A stretch of DNA of 9,378 nucleotides, taken from Devosia sp. (lineage in GTDB: Bacteria > Pseudomonadota > Alphaproteobacteria > Rhizobiales > Devosiaceae). Of the stretch, positions 1-6,953 are shown in pieces (the stretch's first letter is position 1; every line of letters begins with the position of its first letter). A program made the position numbers and the translations under genes. A model generated the notes under the pieces. That model was not told where the DNA came from. It searched no databases and was given only the letters and a program-made list of their open reading frames with translations. The stretch spans positions 1 through 9,378 of the forward strand of contig JAQGKG010000425.1 of NCBI GenBank assembly GCA_028290245.1. The letters are read 5' to 3'.

Positions 1-60
1 TCCGGTGATCGGGCCATAGCGGGATGCGGCGGTTTGCAGCGTACCTTGAGATCTAGAAAT

Positions 61-85
61 GGGAGCACCCGTTATAGGCGCTCCC
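61..85 (-). terminator. Hairpin terminator after the solute-binding protein gene
   Basis: A perfect 6-bp stem (GGGAGC / GCTCCC) closes on an interior with one A-C mismatch and two further C-G pairs around a 7-base loop. It lies about 10 bases past the stop codon of the minus-strand binding-protein gene. Read on the minus strand, the hairpin is followed by ATTTCT, a short imperfect U-tract, so it fits a Rho-independent terminator for that gene. On the plus strand no T-run follows. Its position suggests the gene ends its transcript here and is not followed closely by a co-transcribed permease. Confidence 0.55.
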
Positions 86-95
86 AAAGTAAGGC

Positions 96-911
96 TTAGT
101 AATAAACGCCGGGCACGGTCAGGTTCGGCGCTTCGCCTTCGCCGACCCACTTGGCGTAAAGTTCGGCATAGCGGCCGGTGCGGATCTGCTGATTGACGAA
201 CAGGTTGAGGTAATTCAGCAGGCCCTGCTCGTTGCGCAGCGCGATCAAGCCGACATAGTCGATCTCATAGGGGGCCGTGCCGCCCATGATGAAGCCGGGG
301 AAATTGCCAGTAGCGATGGTCGAGCCGGCAACGGTCGAGGTCACCACGGTGGCGTCGATCTGGCCCTGCGACAGCGCCAGCATCACGTCGGCTTGGGTCT
401 GGTAGGAGCGGAACGAGCCAGCAGGATCAGCCCATGCGGTGACGCTCTCTTCGAGCGCGATGGCTTCATAAGTGCCCGAGGTCGAGCCGACCTTCTTGCC
501 CTTGAGGCTGTCGTAGTCGGCTATGCCAAGCCCGTCCTTGGTCAGAACGACCATTTCGAAGGCGAAGTAGGGGATTGAAAAGCCGACCGTCTTGGCCCGT
601 TCGAGAGTGTCGGATGTCGAGGCGACACCGATATCCACCCGGCCCGAAACCAGCGCTGGAATGCGGTCAGGGAATGGCGTTTCGACGATTTCAGCCGTTA
701 CGCCGAGTACCGTGGCGAGGTCATTGCAGGTGTCAACGTCAAACCCGATCGGGTTGTTGTCGGCATCGCGCGAGCCCATGGGCGGGAAGTCCAGCACCAC
801 GGCGCAACGCAGGGTGCCCGACGCGATAATATCGTCGAGCTTGTCAGCAAATGCAGGCATTACGGTCGTCAGCGAGGCAAGCGCCACGGCGGCGGTCAGC
901 AAAAGTTTCAT
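96..911 (-). CDS. ABC transporter substrate-binding protein, family 3 (polar amino acid type)
   Basis: This is the periplasmic receptor of an ABC importer, of the family 3 type (PF00497, as in HisJ/GlnH), which delivers a polar amino acid or related small solute to an inner-membrane permease. The 271-residue length is normal for the family. Residues 1-22 form a signal peptide with a hydrophobic core ending in AFA. Family hallmarks are PIGFDVD (54-60), SGRVDIGVAS (89-98), ERAK (104-107) and KGKKVGSTSGT (137-147). The only two cysteines I see, C36 and C62, could form a disulfide. The ATG at 909-911 has a strong AAGGGGA ribosome site (916-922 on the plus strand). No permease or ATPase gene lies beside it, so the protein is either an orphan receptor or serves a transporter outside the window. 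The exact substrate cannot be read from the sequence. Confidence 0.93.
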   Translation of the reverse strand: MKLLLTAAVALASLTTVMPAFADKLDDIIASGTLRCAVVLDFPPMGSRDADNNPIGFDVDTCNDLATVLGVTAEIVETPFPDRIPALVSGRVDIGVASTSDTLERAKTVGFSIPYFAFEMVVLTKDGLGIADYDSLKGKKVGSTSGTYEAIALEESVTAWADPAGSFRSYQTQADVMLALSQGQIDATVVTSTVAGSTIATGNFPGFIMGGTAPYEIDYVGLIALRNEQGLLNYLNLFVNQQIRTGRYAELYAKWVGEGEAPNLTVPGVYY

Positions 912-915
912 AGTG

Positions 916-922
916 TCCCCTT
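916..922 (-). promoter_or_regulatory. Ribosome binding site of the solute-binding protein gene
   Basis: On the minus strand AAGGGGA lies 4 bases before the ATG at 911-909. It is the strongest Shine-Dalgarno match near this start and, with the signal peptide that begins directly at this methionine, fixes the start codon. Confidence 0.75.
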
Positions 923-955
923 ATCGTTGAGCCGAGCACGACACGCGGCTTTTCG

Positions 956-1009
956 TGTACAAATTCCTTATCCCGACGAGAAACGTATACCATCTCTTAA
1001 GGCCGTCAA
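956..1009 (-). promoter_or_regulatory. Candidate promoter and operator region of the solute-binding protein gene
   Basis: On the minus strand a TTGACG box (1009-1004) could be a -35 element. No good -10 follows at the usual distance: TATACG is 14 bases away, which is short, and TACGTT at 16 bases is a weak match. Two 6-bp palindromes lie in the same leader: GTATAC (985-990) and TGTACA (956-961). GTATAC-type cores are typical of GntR-family operators, which often control solute-uptake genes in this bacterial group, but no regulator gene is in the window. The assignment is tentative. Confidence 0.3.
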
Positions 1010-1310
1010 CCCCTCCGACTAAGATTGTGCGCAATTTGTCGACAGCGTTAAGTGTGTAGCGTGTGGACCGAAATTTGCATTCGCACGACCACCGACCTAG
1101 CGGTGTCCGCGGTAAAATATGTTTCTGCCGACTGCCTACTCTCCTTATCCCCCCTATTGATGCATCTTGCCGAAGACTTAGGTGCTTTGGACGTTTCAAA
1201 TCTGGGAACACTTATCGGCAACTCGGATCGCCGAACGTCCGCTAACGTCAGGTCTCACGTCAAACCTGCCAGTCGGCTCCCGGCCCCTACCCTGCCCTTC
1301 GTCCACAACT

Positions 1311-1381
1311 GCTGACGCCGGCTACGAGCTGGCTTGCGGAGCGGCCGGTTTTGTACGGAATATGTCCAGAAGCTGACGCCG
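1311..1381. repeat. 10-base direct repeat upstream of the acetyltransferase gene
   Basis: GCTGACGCCG occurs exactly at 1311-1320 and again at 1372-1381, with 51 bases between the copies. The second copy ends 35 bases before the acetyltransferase start codon. It could be chance, a regulator site pair, or a leftover of a duplication. Nothing in the sequence decides between these. Confidence 0.3.
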
Positions 1382-1416
1382 CCTGCCTCAACATTCCCAC
1401 ACCGGTTGGAAGTGCG

Positions 1417-1866
1417 ATGATCATTGAGCGTGTAGACATAAGCCACATTGGGTCGTGGTCACGATTGAGGCATGCCCTGTGGCCGAGAATGTCGGCAAGC
1501 GAGCACGAACGCGACATCCAAAGTGCGTTCTTCGATGACGCTAAATCGGCAGCTGCCTTCGTGGCAATTGTGGATGGGACACTCATTGGGTTCGCAGAGG
1601 CGAGCTTGCGCCACGACTATGTCAACGGATGCGAAACCTCGCCTGTGGCATTCCTCGAAGGTATATATGTCAATCCTGACCATCGTCGTCATGGTGTTGC
1701 AAACGCGCTTTCTACGTCAGTCGAGAAATGGGGGCGAGACCAAGGGTGCGTGGAGTTCGCGTCAGACACCTCACTGGACAATGACGCCAGCCAACGACTG
1801 CATGCGGCACTGGGCTTTGAGGAAACGCAGCGTGTCGTTTTCTTTAGAAAGCGCATTTCCATGTAG
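1417..1866 (+). CDS. aac(6'): Aminoglycoside 6'-N-acetyltransferase, AAC(6')-I type (GNAT fold)
   Basis: It is predicted to transfer the acetyl group of acetyl-CoA to the 6'-amino group of aminoglycosides such as tobramycin, kanamycin and amikacin, in the cytoplasm. The 149-residue protein carries the signatures I know from the chromosomal AAC(6')-Ic/-Iy/-Iaa branch: LR-x-x-LWP (17-23), DYVNGCETSPVAFLEGIYV (67-85), the acetyl-CoA loop RRHGVA (90-95), ASDTSLDN (115-122) and the C-terminal HAALGFEET (129-137). All these blocks are intact and the length is typical. I chose the ATG at 1417 because GGAAG (1408-1412) precedes it and homologs begin here; an in-frame upstream ATG at 1351 would add 22 residues unlike the family. 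GC content is about 55% in two sampled 60-base lines, against 63% in neighbours, suggesting transfer. It stands alone with no mobility gene nearby. Family assignment is firm; drug range is inferred. Confidence 0.92.
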   Translation: MIIERVDISHIGSWSRLRHALWPRMSASEHERDIQSAFFDDAKSAAAFVAIVDGTLIGFAEASLRHDYVNGCETSPVAFLEGIYVNPDHRRHGVANALSTSVEKWGRDQGCVEFASDTSLDNDASQRLHAALGFEETQRVVFFRKRISM

Positions 1867-1872
1867 TTCATT

Positions 1873-1926
1873 CGACCGTCGGTCGTCGATGGCAGATGAT
1901 AGCTTTTGGCATCGCAACGACGACCG
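1873..1926. repeat. Nested inverted repeats after the acetyltransferase gene
   Basis: CGGTCGTCG (1880-1888) is repeated as its exact reverse complement CGACGACCG (1918-1926), giving a 9-bp stem with a 29-base interval. Inside it ATG/CAT can pair further after a bulge. The left arm overlaps a second 13-base near-palindrome, CGACCG-T-CGGTCG (1873-1885). It begins 7 bases past the stop codon of the acetyltransferase gene. It could fold at the transcript end, but no T-run follows, so an ordinary intrinsic terminator is not supported. A protein-binding site for the following gene is the alternative. Confidence 0.4.
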
Positions 1927-1983
1927 CCAAACGACCGGAATGGGTTGATTGCTGTATTGTTTTGCGGCCTTTGCAAAGACCCG

Positions 1984-2012
1984 TTGATTTTGCAACGACT
2001 TGGGAATAACGC
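1984..2012 (+). promoter_or_regulatory. Weak candidate promoter of the TMEM43-DUF1176 unit
   Basis: TTGATT (1984-1989) and TAACGC (2007-2012) are separated by 17 bases, which would place a transcript start near 2019 and a leader of roughly 70 bases before the TMEM43 start codon. Both boxes are imperfect, and alphaproteobacterial promoters are poorly predicted by eye, so this is only a location guess. Confidence 0.22.
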
Positions 2013-2086
2013 CAGTATCAACACTTGCGGACGAGGCCTATTGGGCGGCCTCAGCCCGCATTTTATTTGCCCTGGGGAAGCAGACT

Positions 2087-3268
2087 ATGAGCGACACCTT
2101 TACCACGACAACCCACCAATCTTGGTTCAGCCGCATCGGCAATTCCTTCGCGGGCGTGCTGATCGGGCTGCTGCTCATCGTCGCGATGGTCGTTTTGCTG
2201 TTCTGGAACGAGGGCCGCGCCGTCCAGACCGAAAAGGCGCTGGCCGAAGGCGCGGGCGCCGTGGTGCTGGTGCAAAATGCCCCGATTGACGCCGCAAATG
2301 AAGGCAAGCTGATCCATGTCAGCGGCCCAGTCGTTACCGGCCAGGTGCTGACCGACGACGCCTTTAATATTGCGGCGGAGGGCATTCGCCTCGTGCGCAA
2401 TGTCGAAATGTTCCAGTGGGTCGAGAAGGAAAGCTCCAAGAAGCAAACGACGCTGGGCGGCGGGGAAGAAACGGTCACCACCTACACCTACAACAAGGAG
2501 TGGAAAGAAGGGCGCGTCGATTCCTCGGAATTCAAGCAGCCCGACAACCATCAGAACCCGCAGGCCGCGCTCGATAGCCAGACCTTCCAGATCGATGATG
2601 GCAAGCTCGGCGATTTTGCGCTGACCGAAAGCGTTCTCGACGACGTTGGCGGCGCCAAGGATTATCCGATCAAGCGCGCCGATCTCGGTGCCGTAGCCAG
2701 CGCCAACCCGCTGGGTGTGCCCGTATCGCTGGTCGATGGCATCATCGTCGCTGGCGAAAAGCCGGCCGTGCCAAGCGTCGGTGATCTCAAGATCGCCTAT
2801 CAGCTGATCCCGCTTGGCGATATCAGCGTCATCGCCCAGCAGTCGGGCGATAGCTTTGCGCCCTACCAGACCAAGGCCGGCGATGCGCTCCAACTCGTCG
2901 ATAGTGGCGTTGTCGCAGCACCGGCCATGTTCAAGGCGGCGGCCGATGAAAACAACATCATCACCTGGATCATCCGTGGCGTCGGCCTGTTGCTGCTTAT
3001 CTTCGGCTTTGCCCTCGTTATCGGCCCGCTCAGCGTCATTGCCAGCGTCATACCCTTCCTCGGCTCGGTCGTCGGCTTCGGCACCGGCATCATTGCCTGG
3101 ATCATGGGCCTCAGCGTCGGCACGCTGACCATCGCGACCGCCTGGCTGTTCTATCGCCCCCTGCTGTCGCTGATCATCGTCGCCGTCGGCGTCGCTGTGG
3201 TGTTCGGCATCATCCAGCTCGGCAAGGCTCGCACCAAGGCCAAGGCAACATCGACCGCCGCAGCTTAG
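2087..3268 (+). CDS. TMEM43 family membrane protein
   Basis: This is a bacterial member of the TMEM43/LUMA family (PF07787). No biochemical role is known for bacterial members. The 393-residue protein has one membrane segment near the N terminus (about 22-40) ending in the family's FWNEGRA (39-45). A large soluble region (about 45-290) follows, with VETG-like VVTGQVL (82-88) and a region rich in charged and polar residues, YNKEWKEGRVDSSEFK (135-150). Four closely spaced C-terminal membrane segments lie at about 292-312, 315-333, 335-355 and 357-377, and the tail is basic. The start is set by GGGGAAG (2074-2080), 6 bases before the ATG. An open frame extends upstream to a TTG at 2000 but has no ribosome site and no family similarity. 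The DUF1176 gene follows after 13 bases, so the two are very likely co-transcribed. The large middle domain is probably periplasmic; this is an inference. Confidence 0.88.
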   Translation: MSDTFTTTTHQSWFSRIGNSFAGVLIGLLLIVAMVVLLFWNEGRAVQTEKALAEGAGAVVLVQNAPIDAANEGKLIHVSGPVVTGQVLTDDAFNIAAEGIRLVRNVEMFQWVEKESSKKQTTLGGGEETVTTYTYNKEWKEGRVDSSEFKQPDNHQNPQAALDSQTFQIDDGKLGDFALTESVLDDVGGAKDYPIKRADLGAVASANPLGVPVSLVDGIIVAGEKPAVPSVGDLKIAYQLIPLGDISVIAQQSGDSFAPYQTKAGDALQLVDSGVVAAPAMFKAAADENNIITWIIRGVGLLLLIFGFALVIGPLSVIASVIPFLGSVVGFGTGIIAWIMGLSVGTLTIATAWLFYRPLLSLIIVAVGVAVVFGIIQLGKARTKAKATSTAAA

Positions 3269-3281
3269 GAAAGACATCGAC

Positions 3282-4343
3282 ATGATCCGAACCGCCCTCC
3301 ACCTCGCTATCTTTTCGATCTTGGTTCTGGGCGGTTCGGCCCTTGCCGAAGACGCCGCTCCGGCTGGCGTGCTTCGCACGTTCGGCGATTGGGACGTCAC
3401 TTGCGACAATGCCCACAATTGCTGGGCTCAGACGACGCAACCCCTGTCCGGAACCGGCACGATTGGCCTGCGCCGCGATGCCGGCGCCCAAGCGCAGCCG
3501 CACGTTTCCCTCACGCTCCATGACGGAACTTTCGATGAAGCTGCGTTCGACGAGACGGGCTTTGAAGCGGTGTTTACCGGTGGCGATTTCGAGGACGAAT
3601 TCGGCCCACGCCTGACCATCGCCGATGACAAGACGGCGTTGTTTGTCGCCGCGCTCAACAAGGCAACGACCCTCTCCATTCCCGTCGAGGATGAGGTTAT
3701 ATTCTCGCTCGCTGGCTCGAGTGCGGCGCTGCGCTTTATCGACGAGGTGCAGGGGCGTGCCGATACTATCACCGCCCTGATTGCCAAGGGCGACAAGCCC
3801 GCCAGCGCCGTGCCTGCTCCACTGCCCCTGCCCATCATCGCGGCACCACCGACTGCGGTGGTTCTCATCGATACCCGGCCCGTTCCAACGCTTGCCAAGG
3901 CGGGCGCAATCGATTGCACCGAGGAACAAGAATACCCCTTTCCGGGTTTCGTCGCCGAGGGGTACCGGTTGCCGGATGGCCGCGAAATCTGGTTCATGCC
4001 GTGCTTTAGCGGGCCCTACAACTACGTGTCGACAGCCTATCTCAAGACCGGCGAAGCCATAGCGCCCCTGCCATTCAGCGGTCCGAAAGAGGGTGGTCCT
4101 CCGTCCGACCTGCTGACCCAATTGTGGAACGCGGCACTCAATGTCGAAGGCAAGGATGTGCCCCTGACACTTTCCACCTTCGGCAAGAACCGAGGCATGG
4201 GCGATTGCGGCACCATCACCGAGCACGTCTGGACGGGGACGCGTTTTGCGCTCACCAAATATCTCGAAATGGAAGGCTGCTCGGGCCTGTGGGAGGAAGC
4301 CGATTGGCCGGTGCGCTGGCAGGCCGAGATTGCCGCGCAATAG
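3282..4343 (+). CDS. DUF1176 domain-containing secreted protein
   Basis: It is a 353-residue exported protein of the DUF1176 family (PF06674), whose function is unknown. Residues 1-22 form a signal peptide ending in ALA. The mature part opens with the family motif RTFGDWDVTCDNAHNC (32-47), which resembles the start of invasion-associated locus B proteins. It ends with GDCGTITEHVWTGTRF, a KYLEMEGCSGLW block and a DWPVRW segment, the usual DUF1176 tail with its conserved cysteines. At least six cysteines occur in closely placed pairs, in keeping with disulfides in the periplasm. A proline- and alanine-rich stretch in the middle (encoded around 3795-3860) may be a linker between two halves. AGGAAAG (3267-3273) overlaps the stop codon of the preceding TMEM43 gene and lies 8 bases before this ATG, supporting translation within one operon. 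The gene is convergent with the permease gene to its right. Confidence 0.85.
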   Translation: MIRTALHLAIFSILVLGGSALAEDAAPAGVLRTFGDWDVTCDNAHNCWAQTTQPLSGTGTIGLRRDAGAQAQPHVSLTLHDGTFDEAAFDETGFEAVFTGGDFEDEFGPRLTIADDKTALFVAALNKATTLSIPVEDEVIFSLAGSSAALRFIDEVQGRADTITALIAKGDKPASAVPAPLPLPIIAAPPTAVVLIDTRPVPTLAKAGAIDCTEEQEYPFPGFVAEGYRLPDGREIWFMPCFSGPYNYVSTAYLKTGEAIAPLPFSGPKEGGPPSDLLTQLWNAALNVEGKDVPLTLSTFGKNRGMGDCGTITEHVWTGTRFALTKYLEMEGCSGLWEEADWPVRWQAEIAAQ

Positions 4344-4409
4344 TCACCGCGGCGAAAGCAACGTGATCCGAGCCCGCATTCGACGAAGCGAGCCCGGAGC
4401 ACTGTTCAA

Positions 4410-6953
4410 TCAACTTGATTCCGACCTCAGCTGTCGCGCAGGGCGTGCCGACATGGCGGACCAAGTGGTCAAGACGCCAGTAGCGATGGTCACCATGACT
4501 GAACCCAGCACGACGATGGCAACCGTCAGCAGGTTGGGCGCAAATGGGATTTCCATTACAAAGGTCAGGATTGCCCAGGTTGCCGCGATGCCGAGACCGG
4601 CACCCATGGCAGCTGCCAGAAAGCCCAGCACGCCATATTCCACCATGAAACCGACGATTACCCTGCGGCTGGTGGCGCCCAGGACCTTCATCACTACGGC
4701 GTCTGCCTCGCGCTGTTTGCGGCCCACCGTCATGGCACCAGCGAGCACCAGTACGCCCGAAATGACGGCGAGGCTTCCTACAAGGGCAACAGCATTGGCC
4801 AGGCTGGATAAAATGTCTTCGATCCGCTCGAGGGCATCGCCGACGGGCAGGAAGCTCAGCGTCGGAAAGGCTTTGCTGAGCCGGCTTTCAACATCGTTCG
4901 CGGCGCCGTCGGTCACGTCGATACTGCCCATGACCGTTTGCGGCGCGCCCTCCAGCACGCCAGGGGAAAACAGCAGGCGGAAGTTGAGCCCGCCCTCGCG
5001 CCAGTCGATATCGCGAAAATTGGCGATGGTGACGTCAATGGGGCGGCCAGCAATGACGATGCTCATGGTATCGCCGACCGCGAGGCCAAGAGGCTCGCGC
5101 AGTTCAGTGCTGAGGGATACCAAAGGCGAGCCGGAATAATCTGTTGCCCACCACCTGCCGTCCGTCACCGTCGAGCCCTCGGGAACGTCACGAGCCCAGC
5201 TAAGGGCCGTGTCACCTTCGAACAGGTCGGCGATGTCGTCTGGCACGGGACCGAGATCAGCCACCGGCGTGCCTTTGACACTTTTAATCGTGCCGCGCAG
5301 CATCGGGATTGTTTGCAGCGTTTCAATCCCGGGGTCAGCCTCTGCAAAAGCCTCGACCAACGGCACCTGATCCTTGGGCATGTCCAGCAGCACAAAGGCC
5401 GGAGCGTCCTCCGCCACCGCCCCATCGATTTGTGCGCGCAAGTTCTGGTCGAGCAGCGTGATCATCAGCAGCAGTGCCAATCCCAACCCCAGCGACAGCA
5501 CCACGACTGGCGCCGCAGAGCCCGGCCGGTGAATGGCCTTGAAAGCCTGGCGTAGCGTGGCGTTGGGCAACGGTGGCAACAGGCGCAGCCCGGCTTGTAG
5601 CAGCCAGGCGGACAAGCGCAGGAATGCAAAGGCGATTGCGGCGCCGACCGTATACCAAAATACCAGCCAGGGGGCGCCGGTGGTGAACACGGCGAGTGCT
5701 GCGATGGCGGCAATCGCCAGAAGCAAAGGGATTGCGGTGCGCCAATGCGTCAGCTCGCGCCAGCCGAGGCGTGGTCCATCGTCGCCCGAGGCGCGAAAAA
5801 GGCTCGCCGGCTTCAGCTTCTGCGCCCCTCGCAACGGCAGGATCGCGAAGGCAAATCCGATCAGTAAACCAAAGCCTGCTGCGGTCAGCAGCGATGGCGC
5901 GTCTATGGTCGGCGGCAGATCAATAGACAGCATGCCCGACAGAACGGGGAGAGCAAGCAAACTGGTCGCAGCGCCGAGGACAAGGCCAAGCAGCACTCCA
6001 GCCAGCGAAAGCACGAGGACCTGAGTGAGAAAGTGCACCATTATGCGGGCACTCGTCGCACCGAGGCTGCGCAAGGTGGCGATCGAACTGCGGCGCTCAC
6101 TTATGTAAGCGGTGATGGCGTTGGACACACCAACGCCGCCGACCAGCAGGGATGAGAGGCCGACAAGCGTGAGAAAGCGCGCAAAGAGATCAAAAAACCG
6201 CTTCAAGTTCGCTGCCGCGTCCGCAGGTTCTCGCAGGTCCCAGTCAGCATCTGGAAAAGCCGTCTCTAGCCGCTTGATCGCCGCAGCAGCCTCTTCCTTG
6301 CCCAACAGAACTTTGTAACTGAACCGGCTAAGGATGCCTTGTTGCTCAAGGCCGGCCGACGCCAGCGCGCTATCTGAGATAATGGCGGGAAGCCCGAGTT
6401 GAAATCCCTGCGCCGCCTGGTCCGGAAGACCGACAAGCGTGGCGCGCACGACAAAATCGGCATTGCCGATCCGTAGCGGATCCCCCACCATAATTCCAAG
6501 ACGATCGAGGACACCCGGATCAACGACCGCGCCCGGTAGTCCGTCAATCACCGCCAGAAGCTCGTTGAGTGGCTGCTGCGCCTGAGGGCTCAGTGTCACC
6601 GCGCCCACCAGGGGATAGCTGTCGCTCACGGCGCGAAGGCTGAGAAGCAGGCCGGCATCCTTGGCGCTAGCGCGAGCACTGAGGTCGACCACGCGGGCGG
6701 TCTGGCCGAGCGCCTCGACAGCGTTGCGCTGCTCCGTCGAAATGTCCGTCCCGCGTTGGCGTACCTCGATGTCGCCACCGAGAATGACCCGGGCGTCGCG
6801 GTCCACAGCCGCCTGCAATGCAGCGCCTACCGAGGACACTGCGGCGATCCCGCCAACGCCAAGGGCAAGACACGCCAGTAAAATAGTGAACCGCCGTACA
6901 TCGCCACGCAGGTCGAGTAGGGCAATCCGCATCCAGCCGAACAGGCGGCTCAT
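4410..6953 (-). CDS. ybbP: ABC exporter permease, FtsX family, YbbP type
   Basis: This is the membrane subunit of an ABC module of the MacB/LolCDE superfamily, paired with the adjacent ATPase. At 847 residues it has the normal size of YbbP-like permeases, which duplicate the FtsX domain. An N-terminal membrane segment (about 21-43) is followed by a periplasmic domain (45-255). The first FtsX core spans about 258-375 and contains ERRSSIATLRSLGAT (286-300). Three more membrane segments lie at about 406-424, 428-452 and 481-502. A second periplasmic domain (505-710) precedes the second FtsX core (717-830), which has KQREADAVVMKVLGAT (746-761). These two parallel motifs are the cytoplasmic coupling regions that contact the ATPase. 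Its ATG overlaps the ATPase stop codon as ATGA (6950-6953), so translation is coupled. Lipid or lipoprotein handling is inferred from family and neighbours; the substrate is unknown. Confidence 0.9.
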   Translation of the reverse strand: MSRLFGWMRIALLDLRGDVRRFTILLACLALGVGGIAAVSSVGAALQAAVDRDARVILGGDIEVRQRGTDISTEQRNAVEALGQTARVVDLSARASAKDAGLLLSLRAVSDSYPLVGAVTLSPQAQQPLNELLAVIDGLPGAVVDPGVLDRLGIMVGDPLRIGNADFVVRATLVGLPDQAAQGFQLGLPAIISDSALASAGLEQQGILSRFSYKVLLGKEEAAAAIKRLETAFPDADWDLREPADAAANLKRFFDLFARFLTLVGLSSLLVGGVGVSNAITAYISERRSSIATLRSLGATSARIMVHFLTQVLVLSLAGVLLGLVLGAATSLLALPVLSGMLSIDLPPTIDAPSLLTAAGFGLLIGFAFAILPLRGAQKLKPASLFRASGDDGPRLGWRELTHWRTAIPLLLAIAAIAALAVFTTGAPWLVFWYTVGAAIAFAFLRLSAWLLQAGLRLLPPLPNATLRQAFKAIHRPGSAAPVVVLSLGLGLALLLMITLLDQNLRAQIDGAVAEDAPAFVLLDMPKDQVPLVEAFAEADPGIETLQTIPMLRGTIKSVKGTPVADLGPVPDDIADLFEGDTALSWARDVPEGSTVTDGRWWATDYSGSPLVSLSTELREPLGLAVGDTMSIVIAGRPIDVTIANFRDIDWREGGLNFRLLFSPGVLEGAPQTVMGSIDVTDGAANDVESRLSKAFPTLSFLPVGDALERIEDILSSLANAVALVGSLAVISGVLVLAGAMTVGRKQREADAVVMKVLGATSRRVIVGFMVEYGVLGFLAAAMGAGLGIAATWAILTFVMEIPFAPNLLTVAIVVLGSVMVTIATGVLTTWSAMSARPARQLRSESS

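Larger units (their letters stand above)
912..1416. other. 505-base intergenic stretch without a recognisable gene
   Basis: The part next to the binding-protein gene holds its ribosome site and candidate promoter. The rest, about 1010-1416, has several short open frames on both strands, but none has a ribosome site or a recognisable protein. Composition is visibly lower in GC than the core genes. Small symmetric elements are present: TCGGC/GCCGA (1215-1219 with 1230-1234), CAGGT/ACCTG near 1250-1269, and a 10-base direct repeat at 1311-1320 and 1372-1381. No transposase remnant, integron attC core or tRNA was recognised. The promoter of the acetyltransferase gene should lie here, but I could not identify a convincing -35/-10 pair. 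Confidence 0.6.

Noticed and set aside
1..60. A possible gene start on the minus strand (ATG near 17) left of the terminator
   Set aside because: Only a few codons remain before the edge and no ribosome site precedes the ATG.
1351..1416. An N-terminal extension of the acetyltransferase from the ATG at 1351
   Set aside because: The 22 added residues do not resemble the family, and a GGAAG ribosome site precedes the ATG at 1417.
1867..1990. An integron attC site behind the acetyltransferase gene, since such genes often travel as cassettes
   Set aside because: No GTTRRRY/RYYYAAC core pair is visible. The inverted repeats there have a different sequence.
2063..3418. A 451-residue open frame on the minus strand across the TMEM43 gene
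   Set aside because: It is antisense to a well-supported family member with a ribosome site. Its product is rich in D, A, G and R without any domain, as expected from the reverse frame of GC-rich coding DNA.
3210..4340. A 376-residue minus-strand open frame across the DUF1176 gene
   Set aside because: It covers the DUF1176 gene in antisense, has no recognisable motif, and the plus strand carries a signal peptide, a ribosome site and family motifs.
4344..4409. A bidirectional terminator between the convergent DUF1176 and ybbP genes
   Set aside because: No stable hairpin with a T-run was found, only an 8-base direct repeat CGAGCCCG.
4246..5139. A 297-residue plus-strand open frame inside the permease gene
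   Set aside because: It runs antisense to ybbP and its product is rich in S, T, P and R with low complexity. The minus strand has the FtsX motifs.
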